Positions 27,655-35,149 of a stretch of 64,000 nucleotides of DNA are shown here, piece after piece. Below the pieces are notes generated by a model. The model did not search any database. It was not told the DNA's origin and worked only from the letters and a program-made list of their open reading frames with translations. Within the stretch, counting starts at the first letter, position 1. Every line of letters begins with the position of its first letter. The position numbers and the translations under genes are program-made. Source of the DNA: an uncultured Clostridia bacterium (GTDB lineage Bacteria; Bacillota; Clostridia; Christensenellales; UBA1242). The DNA is taken from the NCBI GenBank assembly GCA_934748015.1, contig CAKVHF010000002.1:124001-188000 (forward strand), given 5' to 3'.

Positions 27655-27800
27655 TGTCTTTGCCAAAGACAGCAAGTGGTTAGGAGTTAAACCCTCCATG
27701 ATGTAAATCTTGCCGAGGGAAAGTGTTAATAGAATATATAGTTTTGAATGACTTTGTATAATCTCTTAGTGCTTGTTGGCAATAAGAGATTTTTATTTTT
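27655..27800 (+). ncRNA. ribosomal protein L10 leader with attenuator
   Basis: The leader contains the hallmark AGACAGCAAG ... GGAGTTAAACCCTCC ... CTTGCCGAGG arrangement (27661-27720) of the L10 leader, to which the L10-(L12)4 complex binds. It is followed by the hairpin AATCTCTTA / TAAGAGATT (27760-27791) and a T-run to 27800, which forms a terminator about 40 bp before rplJ. The expected action is autogenous attenuation: excess L10-L12 stabilises the leader and favours termination. Family recognition is from conserved motif order; the exact fold was not computed. Confidence 0.88.
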
Positions 27801-27837
27801 TACAATAAGGGTGTAAAAATAATATAAAGGAGAAACT

Positions 27838-28326
27838 ATGAGCGCAAATTTAGAAGCAAAGAAACAGTTGGTTGCTGGTATCCAAGAAGAGTTGAAGAAT
27901 GCTAAGAGCATGCTATTTGTAGACTATCGTGGTATAACAGTTGCAGAAGACACTGAGTTAAGAAAAGCTTTCAGAGAAGCTGGTGTTACTTACAAAGTAT
28001 TCAAAAACAGACTTCTTATCAAGGCTCTTGACAATATCGGTGTTACTGGTTATGATGCTAAACAGTTCGAAGGAACAACAGCAGTAGCTTATTCTGCTGA
28101 CGAAGTAGCACCTGCTAGAATATTCTGTGAGACAGCAGACAAACTAAAGAAAATGAACGTTAAGTTCGCAATTGTTAATGGCGAAATCATGGATAAGGCT
28201 CAGACAGAAGCTTTGGCAAAAGTTCCAAGCAAGCCAGTACTTATCTCTATGCTTATGTCTGTATTGCAAGGACCTATGTCATCTCTTGCAAGAGGCTTGA
28301 GCGAGATCGCTAAGAAGAATGCTTAA
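27838..28326 (+). CDS. rplJ: 50S ribosomal protein L10
   Basis: 162 residues, normal length. It carries the L10 features AKSMLFVDYRGITVAEDTEL and YKVFKNRLLIKAL, and a C-terminal helix that docks L7/L12 dimers. It forms the base of the ribosomal stalk that recruits GTPase factors. The start follows AAAGGAG. It lies in an operon with rplL but is separated from rplK-rplA by about 11 kb, unlike the usual order. Confidence 0.97.
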   Translation: MSANLEAKKQLVAGIQEELKNAKSMLFVDYRGITVAEDTELRKAFREAGVTYKVFKNRLLIKALDNIGVTGYDAKQFEGTTAVAYSADEVAPARIFCETADKLKKMNVKFAIVNGEIMDKAQTEALAKVPSKPVLISMLMSVLQGPMSSLARGLSEIAKKNA

Positions 28327-28457
28327 TATTGGGCGAATAATCAGCCTAAATATTGTAGCGAAAATTATATGACGGCAAAGTATTTTGCTGACATATCTTA
28401 AAAAAACAAAAATAAAACTAAAAACAAAACAAAAAAATTAATAGGAGAAAAATAATA

Positions 28458-28826
28458 ATGGCAGATCTAAATAAAATTGTTGAAGAAATCGAAAGCCTAA
28501 CTGTACTAGAAGTTAGCGAATTAGTTAAAATGTTAGAAGAGAAATTTGGTGTAAGTGCTGCTGCACAAGTTGCAGTTGCTGGCCCTGCTACTGCTGCTGC
28601 AGCTGCAGAAGAGAAGAGCGAATTCAATGTTGTATTGAAGGAAGCTGGTGCAAATAAGATTGCAGTTATCAAAATCGTTAAGGAAGTTACTGGTCTAGGT
28701 CTAGGCGAAGCTAAGGCTCTAGTTGATGGTGCTCCTGCTACAGTTAAAGAGAATGTTCCTGCTGAAGAAGCTAAGGCTATGGAAGCTAAGCTTAAGGAAG
28801 CTGGTGCTACTGTTGAACTTAAGTAG
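28458..28826 (+). CDS. rplL: 50S ribosomal protein L7/L12
   Basis: 122 residues. The N-terminal dimerisation part contains LEVSELVKMLEEKFGV, then an Ala-rich hinge (about residues 34-51), then the factor-binding domain with KIAVIKIVKEVTGLGLGEAK. It forms the mobile stalk on L10. RBS AGGAGAAA precedes the ATG. A strong terminator follows directly, so rpoB does not follow as it does in many bacteria. Confidence 0.97.
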   Translation: MADLNKIVEEIESLTVLEVSELVKMLEEKFGVSAAAQVAVAGPATAAAAAEEKSEFNVVLKEAGANKIAVIKIVKEVTGLGLGEAKALVDGAPATVKENVPAEEAKAMEAKLKEAGATVELK

Positions 28827-28859
28827 TTCTTATTATAGAAATAATACACCTAAACAAAA

Positions 28860-28899
28860 AAAAATCGTGATGGATACATTTTCCACCACGATTTTTTTT
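28860..28899 (+). terminator. intrinsic terminator after rplL
   Basis: The stem AAAAATCGTGATGG / CCACCACGATTTTT has one G-T wobble and a 9-nt loop, and is followed by eight T. Confidence 0.9.
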
Positions 28900-29013
28900 A
28901 CTTTATTATATTTTTCAATTTATTTATTATATTTTTAACTTTGTTTGGTATCTATAAAGTGCATTGATTGTGATTAATGTGTTTTGGCACAAATCTATCT
29001 AATACTCCGCTAG

Positions 29014-29454
29014 TTATTCTGGTTTAACTACTACATTCAATTTTGCAGTTACAGTAGGGTGAAGTTTTAGTTTTGCGATATAGTTGCCGGTTGCCTTAAT
29101 AGGATCTATTTCGATCTTTTTCTTGTCTACATCGATGTTTTGTTTTGCTAATGCATCACTTATTTCCTTGTTGGTTACAGAGCCAAAAGTTTTGCCATTA
29201 GCACCACATTTGATGCTTACTTCCACCGTTACATTCTTTACTCTATCCGCAAGAGCAACTGCGTGCAATCTCTCTTGTTCTGCCTTGTAAGCGTTGCTTG
29301 CTTGTGCTTGTTTTGCTTCGTTTAGATTGTTGGCTGTTCCCGCAACCGCATATCCGTTAGGGATAAGAAAGTTGTTAGCATATCCGCTATTTACTTCGAT
29401 TATTTCGCCCTTTTTGCCTTTGCCTTTTAAGTCTTTTAATAGTACTATTTTCAT
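29014..29454 (-). CDS. rplI: 50S ribosomal protein L9
   Basis: 146 residues. The N-terminal RNA-binding half has the L9 signature GEIIEVNSGYANNFLIPNGY, a long connecting helix follows (about 45-80), and the C-terminal domain contains GKTFGSVTNKEI. It binds 23S rRNA near the L1 stalk. Minus-strand RBS AAGGATGG precedes the ATG. It stands alone rather than with rpsF/rpsR or dnaB. Confidence 0.96.
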   Translation of the reverse strand: MKIVLLKDLKGKGKKGEIIEVNSGYANNFLIPNGYAVAGTANNLNEAKQAQASNAYKAEQERLHAVALADRVKNVTVEVSIKCGANGKTFGSVTNKEISDALAKQNIDVDKKKIEIDPIKATGNYIAKLKLHPTVTAKLNVVVKPE

Positions 29455-29724
29455 ATCTTATCCATCCTTACGCTTTATTTTGTTATCTCCATTGTAGTTA
29501 AAAAAGGTGAGGGTTGTCAAATAAATATCGAATAGTTTAGTGATCATTGAAGAATATTTACATACTTTTTGGTTAATACTATGACAAACAAGTGTTTTTT
29601 TCTAGCAAAAATTGCTATAAGTGAAGTTGAATATCGTTTCATAAGTTAAGAAGATAAATTGATATTTGACGGAAAAGTATTTTTGTTAAAAGCGACCTTG
29701 AAAATAGCGAAAAAGGGGACAACT

Positions 29725-30048
29725 ATGGATCTAAAGTGTAAAAAACTAAATTGTGTAAGCAACGATAAATATTCTTGCATGAGAGACGGAATATGTGTTA
29801 AAGAAAACTGCGAGTGTGGAAGTTTTGAAGAAGCAAAGCACTTAGACGAAGGGCAAAGACAGGATGCTAGCAAAAACATGCTAGAAACAGCGATAGACTA
29901 TCATGCATATAGGCACAAAAAGGATGTAAATATTGAGTGCGGTGCGGAGTCTTGCTTATTCAATAACAACTGCAGATGCAAAGCCAATGGTATCACAGTG
30001 TGCAATTGCAATACCTGTGCGTTATGTTCAACTTATATCAAGAAATGA
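29725..30048 (+). CDS. DUF1540 cysteine-rich protein (two Cys modules)
   Basis: 107 residues with 14 cysteines. The ATG at 29725 follows AAAAAGGGG and is preferred over an earlier in-frame start. The second half (about 70-105) matches the DUF1540 pattern I.C....C.FNN..C.C.A.GITV....C..C. The N-terminal block C5, C10, C18, C24, C29, C31 looks like a diverged second copy. DUF1540 proteins are small, probably metal-binding proteins of Firmicutes with unknown role. The 29455-29724 gap to the divergent rplI holds its promoter region but no clear motif. Confidence 0.8.
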   Translation: MDLKCKKLNCVSNDKYSCMRDGICVKENCECGSFEEAKHLDEGQRQDASKNMLETAIDYHAYRHKKDVNIECGAESCLFNNNCRCKANGITVCNCNTCALCSTYIKK

Positions 30049-30085
30049 AATGATGTCCTTGTGTGGCACATGTTTTTCAATAGAT

Positions 30086-30135
30086 AAAAAAATATTTTGG
30101 GATTACTTTTTGCTTTTCCCAAAATATTTTTTTTG
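30086..30135. terminator. bidirectional terminator between convergent genes
   Basis: The stem AAAAATATTTTGGGA / TCCCAAAATATTTTT has A- and T-runs on both sides. It lies between the DUF1540 gene and the minus-strand PLP-enzyme gene. Confidence 0.85.
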
Positions 30136-30274
30136 TTTATATTCTCGACATTTTTTTAATCAACAACAATCGTATACATGTGTTATATTCTGCATGTTTT
30201 AGTACAATTGGCAATATCAACCATTTATGATGTTGTTGCTATGATACACTATATCGCATATCTTTGTTTAATAA

Positions 30275-31465
30275 CTAAAATTCCATTTTTTCAACAATGT
30301 CTAATACTTCTTTGATCTTAGTAGCGGCTTCGTCCATTTGCTCTCTGGTGTGAGTAGCAGTGTAACTAGTACGGATAAGGCATTGACCTTCTGGAGTAGC
30401 AGGTGGAACGGCTGGGTTAACATATACGCCACGCTCAGATAACATTTTGCAAGCAACAAAAGTCTTCTTTGCATCGTATGTATAGATAGGGATGATTGGT
30501 GTGTTGTCAATCTCCACAATCTTTACACCTAGAGATTTTAGTTTCTCTCTCATGTAGTTGGAGATATCTAGCAATGCTTTTACTCTCTCAGGATGTTCAC
30601 GCAATATCTTAAGTGATGCTCTAGCACATGCAACGCTAGCAGGGGTGATAGATGCTGAGAAGATAAATGGACGAGAACTGTGCTTAACATAGTCTACAAC
30701 TTCCTTCTTGGCAGCCATGTATCCGCCTAGGGATGCAAGAGATTTAGAGAATGTACCCATATAGATATCTACTTCATCCTCTAGTCCGAAATATTCTGCA
30801 GTGCCACGACCGTGTTCGCCTAGTACGCCTAGACCGTGGGCATCATCAACCATTATTCTAGCACCATATTTCTTAGCCAGTTTTACAATCTCTGGCAATT
30901 TGCATATATCGCCACTCATGCTAAATACGCCGTCTGTTACGATAAGGATACCTTTGTCTTCGCCAACTGACTGCAATTGTCTCTCAAGATCTTCCATATT
31001 GCTATGTTCGTATCTAAGAAGTTTGGCATAACTAAGTCTGCAACCATCGTAGATACTAGCATGGTTCTCTTTGTCACCGATGATTACATCGTTTCTGCCA
31101 GCAATAGCAGAGATAATGCCTAGGTTAGATTGGAAGCCTGTGCTAAATGTTACAACAGCCTCTTTGTGCAAGAACTCTGCTAGTTCCTGCTCTAACAAGA
31201 TGTGTTGATCAAGTGTACCATTAAGAAATCTTGAACCTGAACAACCAGAGCCATATTTCTTAAGTGCATTGATGCCCGCCTCGATTACTTCTGGGTGAGA
31301 AGTTAGTCCTAGATAGTTGTTAGAACCTATCATAATAGTCCTCTGACCATTCATGGTTACGACTGTGTCTTGTCCAGACTCTAGTGCCTGGAAATAAGGA
31401 TAGATGTTCTCTTTTCTTATCTCATTTAGCAATGTTATGCTATTACATTTTGCGAATAAATCCAT
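30275..31465 (-). CDS. alpha-oxoamine synthase, serine palmitoyltransferase / KBL type
   Basis: A 396-residue fold-type I PLP enzyme that condenses an amino acid with an acyl-CoA. Motifs in order: IGSNNYLGLTSHP, YGSGCSGSRFLNGTLDQH, FSTGFQSNLG, ENHASIYDG, VDDAHGLGVLG, and the PLP-lysine motif TFSKSLASLGGYM. Near the C-terminus are FSASITPASVA and RGVYVNPAVPPATP. From memory of family sequences, the GCSGSRFLNG, SITPASVA and VNPAV blocks resemble bacterial serine palmitoyltransferases at least as much as glycine C-acetyltransferase (Kbl) or BioF. The in-frame stop eight codons upstream forces the start at 31465, which lacks a Shine-Dalgarno. The specific substrate is not settled. Confidence 0.82.
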   Translation of the reverse strand: MDLFAKCNSITLLNEIRKENIYPYFQALESGQDTVVTMNGQRTIMIGSNNYLGLTSHPEVIEAGINALKKYGSGCSGSRFLNGTLDQHILLEQELAEFLHKEAVVTFSTGFQSNLGIISAIAGRNDVIIGDKENHASIYDGCRLSYAKLLRYEHSNMEDLERQLQSVGEDKGILIVTDGVFSMSGDICKLPEIVKLAKKYGARIMVDDAHGLGVLGEHGRGTAEYFGLEDEVDIYMGTFSKSLASLGGYMAAKKEVVDYVKHSSRPFIFSASITPASVACARASLKILREHPERVKALLDISNYMREKLKSLGVKIVEIDNTPIIPIYTYDAKKTFVACKMLSERGVYVNPAVPPATPEGQCLIRTSYTATHTREQMDEAATKIKEVLDIVEKMEF

Positions 31466-31491
31466 TGTTGCTTTGTTATAATTGCCCTATA

Positions 31492-31549
31492 TTAAGCCAA
31501 ATATGGCGATAACCAGCTGGCTTGTTGCAAGGCAATCAATCTCCTTTTT
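31492..31549 (-). CDS. possible upstream leader ORF before the PLP enzyme
   Basis: On the minus strand a strong AAAAAGGAG (31549-31541) is followed by TTG codons at 31539 or 31530 and a frame that stops at TAA 31494-31492, giving at most 15 residues. It precedes the PLP-enzyme start by 27 nt, and the main gene itself has no ribosome site. A regulatory leader peptide or translational coupling is possible. It may also be chance. Confidence 0.3.
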
Positions 31550-31568
31550 GTTAAAATATATACAACCA

Positions 31569-31597
31569 AGTATAGCACGGCAAAAGTTGATTTACAA
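31569..31597 (-). promoter_or_regulatory. promoter of the PLP-enzyme gene
   Basis: Minus strand TTGTAA (31597-31592), 17 bp, TATACT (31574-31569), giving a leader of about 97 nt that includes the small upstream ORF. Confidence 0.6.
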
Positions 31598-31696
31598 AAT
31601 TAATTACAGGCATTTTTTCATTTTTGCATCATATTTTTAATCGAATTTTGCTAATTATTTTTTTAGATATATTTATTAGTAAAATGATTTGGATTG

Positions 31697-31705
31697 TGGT
31701 ATACT
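31697..31705 (+). promoter_or_regulatory. extended -10 promoter of the coiled-coil gene
   Basis: TGGTATACT is an extended -10 element without a clear -35. Downstream at about 31727-31753 a hairpin GTCGT / ACGAC with a T/A-rich stem lies in the leader. Confidence 0.45.
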
Positions 31706-31793
31706 AAATTAGAATATTAGTGGAGTCGTTTTTTTTGCTTAAAAAAATTACGACATTGCACGAGGATATATTGTTTTAGGAGAAAATGGAAAA

Positions 31794-33803
31794 ATGTTGA
31801 CACATTTGTTGGAAGGAAGTACAGGCGTAACTTATGACAACACAACTATATATGGCAAAGTAGTTGAATTTTTGTACGGAATTGCAAAAGGTCTAGATGA
31901 GACAATTATGCTATTTATCACTATTGGTTTGCTACTGGTGATAACAATAGGAATCTTTATTGCTAAGAACAACACGTACGAGAAGAAGTTGATGAAGAGT
32001 GTAAAGGGGATCAATGCGTTCCTTAGCAAAAATCCATACATCAACGAGGATAGTCTAGTTGAGTTGAATGCCAAGATGAAGGCTAGTCCAAAGGCACTAA
32101 GGCATAGTTGGCAGGAATATATGCTTAATCGTGACAAATTGCCTAGCGAGTATATGGATACTGAGACTGTTATAGATCACCCAAGCAAAGCCAGCGGATA
32201 CAAGACAGCAATTAGGATCTGCCGTAATCTATTTGTGGCGTCAGCCATTGCTATTGCTATCCTTATGTTTAGCCGTGTGCTTGCCAATTTTGATCCAGCA
32301 GAGATCGACACTATCAGGACACATACATTTGTTATTCAGTCGCTATTTGAAGTAACATTGCTTCCGGGATTGTTATTATTCTTGGGATATCTGGTACTAG
32401 CATTATTCGAGTCTAGTTATGCATCGTTTACTAACGATCTATTCTATCAATATAGAGAGTTCCAAGGATATATCAACAAGGCTTGCACAACTATGCCTCC
32501 ATACATTGATTATGAGATCCTATTTACTCAGAAGGAGATCAAGGATGGCATATCTGTATTGCAAGAATATCTAGACAAGAAGGCTATCCAAGAGCAGAAG
32601 GAGAAGGAAGAAGAAGAGTACAACAAGCAGAACTTTGAGAAGTTTGACTTTGACGAACTAGGGGTCGAAGGCTCTATACTACTAGAGCGTGCTATGACCG
32701 AGTGCGAGAAGTACTTCAATATCAAGCGTAACCTTGTAGAGCGTAGAACTAGCAAAGAGCAAGAGATTGCTAACTATGCTAAGAACTTTGATGATGTAAC
32801 TAAGGACTTCGAGCGTAAGGCACAGACAATAAGAGAGAGTATGAACCAGATCACCGAGCAATTGAACAATACATCGGTTAAGATCGAGGCTAACTACTTG
32901 AAGAAGCGTTATGACGAAGAGCAACAGAAATTGCAACAATTGGAGAAAGATCACCAATTGAGCGAAGCAAGATTTAAGAAACAGCAATCAGAATTGCAAG
33001 AAGAGAAAGATGCAATAGATGAAGAGATTGAGTCTAGAAGAAAGAAGTTGGAGACTATCATGACCAGCGAGGGCAAGAGTTATTCCAACAAGATCTATGG
33101 ACTTATCAACGAGATTGTTAACAAGCAAAACGAGCCTCACTTCAAGGAAATGGAAGAGCAGAAGAACATCATGCAGAGTGAGATTGATAACATGAAGCAG
33201 AAGATATCTTCTTACGAGGTGGAGATCAATAGCAAGGGTGAGCAGATCGAAGAATTGGAGAAAGATTTGGGTCAGAAATTGGCACAGATCGAGACAATTG
33301 ATAGCCTGAAAGAGTACTTTAGTTCGGACGAATTCCGAAAGCGTATGACAGCAACCAAGGGTGCAGAAAATTTCCAAGGTTATGATGATGCGGACGAGTT
33401 GAGAGCAAAATTGTTGCATGCAGAAGAACAATTGATGTTGGCTAACGAAAGACAAACGAAATTGGAAGATCAGAGCAAAAAATTGATGAGCGAATACAAC
33501 AATATGCGTGCTAAGGAGAGGCAAACCGAAAACGAATTAAGAGATGTTGAGAAAGAGGCAAAAAAGGCTAAAAGAGTGGAGATAGACGACATTGACTTTG
33601 ACCAAGCAGGCAAGGAAATAATAGAGTCTACCCAAGCTGATACAACCAAGATCGTTAACAATATGCAGAATAGCGTAAGCGAGATCGATGACATGAATTC
33701 TAAGTTAAAGGATCAGATGAAATCTCTTAATCAACAGAAGAAAAACTTAATGAGTTCGATTGAAAAATTAAACAAATTAAGTGGCACTAAGAAAGATCAA
33801 TAA
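31794..33803 (+). CDS. three-TM membrane protein with long cytoplasmic coiled coil
   Basis: 669 residues. Membrane segments lie at about 37-57, 144-163 and 185-206. From about residue 260 to the end the protein is highly charged and helical, with long heptad-rich stretches (about 262-290, 320-435, 450-510, 545-600, 635-660). The layout, a few TM helices followed by a long helical tail with EF..W-type helices between TM1 and TM2, recalls MotA/TolQ/ZorA-like proteins. The family's conserved proton-path residues were not identified, and no ZorB/MotB partner is adjacent. The start follows AGGAG at 778-782 of this kilobase. Possibly an envelope-scaffold or cell-shape protein; function unknown. Confidence 0.6.
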   Translation: MLTHLLEGSTGVTYDNTTIYGKVVEFLYGIAKGLDETIMLFITIGLLLVITIGIFIAKNNTYEKKLMKSVKGINAFLSKNPYINEDSLVELNAKMKASPKALRHSWQEYMLNRDKLPSEYMDTETVIDHPSKASGYKTAIRICRNLFVASAIAIAILMFSRVLANFDPAEIDTIRTHTFVIQSLFEVTLLPGLLLFLGYLVLALFESSYASFTNDLFYQYREFQGYINKACTTMPPYIDYEILFTQKEIKDGISVLQEYLDKKAIQEQKEKEEEEYNKQNFEKFDFDELGVEGSILLERAMTECEKYFNIKRNLVERRTSKEQEIANYAKNFDDVTKDFERKAQTIRESMNQITEQLNNTSVKIEANYLKKRYDEEQQKLQQLEKDHQLSEARFKKQQSELQEEKDAIDEEIESRRKKLETIMTSEGKSYSNKIYGLINEIVNKQNEPHFKEMEEQKNIMQSEIDNMKQKISSYEVEINSKGEQIEELEKDLGQKLAQIETIDSLKEYFSSDEFRKRMTATKGAENFQGYDDADELRAKLLHAEEQLMLANERQTKLEDQSKKLMSEYNNMRAKERQTENELRDVEKEAKKAKRVEIDDIDFDQAGKEIIESTQADTTKIVNNMQNSVSEIDDMNSKLKDQMKSLNQQKKNLMSSIEKLNKLSGTKKDQ

Positions 33804-33864
33804 TTGCTAGTTGGCTAATGTATTTGACCTTGTGTTAAAATAGTGCAATTTAGAGAAAAAACAT

Positions 33865-33908
33865 AAAAGATATTCACAAAACAATACAAAATGTGGATAT
33901 CTTTTTTG
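33865..33908 (+). terminator. intrinsic terminator after the coiled-coil gene
   Basis: The stem AAAAGATATTCACA / TGTGGATATCTTTT has one G-T wobble and a 13-nt loop, and ends in a T-run. Confidence 0.85.
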
Positions 33909-34029
33909 CTTTTGTTATTAGCAAAATTATTGGGTAGATATAACAGCAGGTGTGATATATTTTTTATCATATCTAGAGATCAATATCAAAGTGTATCGAA
34001 TATTGTAAAGGGTTTTTAATAATGTGTAA

Positions 34030-34170
34030 AGTGATGTTGATTTGCTCATATTATCCGCAAATCAATTTGCTACATGCAAATCTGTAAATGTTTACGGCAT
34101 CACAGTTTGAATAAACATCAGTTGCTGGCAAGTATCCCTTTGGGTAAGTTTGTCTCTAACTTACGATAAT
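34030..34170 (+). other. hairpin-rich intergenic stretch, possible non-coding RNA
   Basis: No gene is seen in 33804-34511. This part holds several stems. TTGATTTGC / GCAAATCAA lies at 34037-34065 and competes with ATTTGC / GCAAAT at 34065-34081. GTAAATGTTTAC is self-complementary, and GTAAGTT / AACTTAC lies at about 34145-34165. No known RNA family was recognised and no promoter precedes it clearly. Confidence 0.3.
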
Positions 34171-34288
34171 AAACAATATGTAGAGTAAAAAGTGAGACAA
34201 TATGCTTATTAAGTGCTATACATTAGTCAAAACGACAAAAAATATATACACAAGTATATATTGTTGGCTATTAACCGCATTGATTTGC

Positions 34289-34318
34289 TTGACAATGATT
34301 TGCAAAATTTAGTTTAAT
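34289..34318 (+). promoter_or_regulatory. promoter with long leader
   Basis: TTGACA (34289-34294), 18 bp, TTTAAT (34313-34318). Predicted transcripts begin near 34325 and carry a leader of about 187 nt. Confidence 0.6.
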
Positions 34319-34391
34319 ATGTGTATAGAAAAAGTATCGTAAGAAGTATGTCAATTTTTTCTTACAGATTTTTCCTAAAAAATAAATATAA

Positions 34392-34481
34392 TCTAGATGC
34401 AGGAAATTGTAGTGCCAGAGTGTAGGTAAATGCTACAACATCGGCAAGCACAATATTGTAATAATTGTTAAGGCATCTAGA
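34392..34481 (+). ncRNA. candidate structured cis-regulatory leader RNA
   Basis: A perfect 9-bp closing stem pairs 34392-34400 (TCTAGATGC) with 34473-34481 (GCATCTAGA). Inside, TTGTAGT (34407-34413) pairs with GCTACAA (34432-34438). Loop bases TGCC (34413-34416) can form a pseudoknot with GGCA (34443-34446), and ACAAT / ATTGT makes a third arm. TGTAG at 34421-34425 competes for the same CTACA partner, so two alternative folds exist. It lies between the promoter at 34289 and the ATG at 34512. No described riboswitch class was recognised. Confidence 0.45.
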
Positions 34482-34511
34482 CATCTAAATAATACAGAAG
34501 GTATATATCCC

Positions 34512-35120
34512 ATGAATACTAAGAAAAAAGTAATTACTCTTGTGGTTGTTGTGGTGACTATGCTTGTAGTCATTGCAAGTACACTTGCTATTGTGCTAAC
34601 ACTTAGCAATCAATCACTAGAGTCACAAGTTAATATTGCATATACAGCAGAGGATGTTGCAGTGCGTGTCAGTGCTAGTGTATATAGGGCGGGTGATAGT
34701 GCAGAGACTAAGTTTGTTAATGGTTCAAAAGAATACATTGATATCACTCCAACTAACCGTACAGCAACACTATCTCAGTCTTCTGGCTCGGTGATTAGTC
34801 TAGACGATGATCATACCAGCGTATGTATTGCATATATATTTCAGACATTGGATGATAGTGTTTCGGTCAGAATATCTCTTACGGCAATGCCAACAGTTAC
34901 TAACATGAAGGTACAATATTATGTTAGTGAGAGTTATATGGATGGTGACATTATGTCTTACAATGATATGGAGTTGGTTAATACATTGAGTGATCAGATT
35001 TTGGAGAGTTCAGCATCGAACAATATTGCAATCTATGTTGTATATACTGTCACAGATGTATACAGTAGTGCTTCGATCAAGGGCGACTTCGGTTGGAACT
35101 TAAGCAGAGTAGATGCTTAA
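34512..35120 (+). CDS. small N-anchored extracellular protein sharing the BspA N-terminal domain
   Basis: 202 residues: one membrane segment (about 8-30), then a beta-rich external domain ending KGDFGWNLSRVDA. The same architecture and end motif occur at the N-terminus of the BspA protein at 43869 (FEGEFGWTLTKADL), so this is a free-standing version of that domain. Such KK-TM-beta proteins resemble SipW-dependent TasA/CalY-type matrix subunits in general layout, but that assignment is speculative. RBS AGAAGG lies upstream. First gene of an apparent operon with lgt. Confidence 0.6.
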   Translation: MNTKKKVITLVVVVVTMLVVIASTLAIVLTLSNQSLESQVNIAYTAEDVAVRVSASVYRAGDSAETKFVNGSKEYIDITPTNRTATLSQSSGSVISLDDDHTSVCIAYIFQTLDDSVSVRISLTAMPTVTNMKVQYYVSESYMDGDIMSYNDMELVNTLSDQILESSASNNIAIYVVYTVTDVYSSASIKGDFGWNLSRVDA

Positions 35121-35149
35121 TAAAAAAAACAATATAAGGCTTAATAATT

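Noticed and set aside
32988..33524. Minus-strand open frame inside the coiled-coil gene
   Set aside because: Antisense of Glu/Lys/Gln-rich codons gives Leu/Phe-rich translations; no start signal or family.
31794..33803. Zorya-type defence system
   Set aside because: Only the general topology matches. No ZorB, helicase or nuclease gene is adjacent and motor residues were not identified.
33804..34511. RNase P, tmRNA or 6S RNA in the 700-bp gap
   Set aside because: None of their conserved core motifs could be found by eye.
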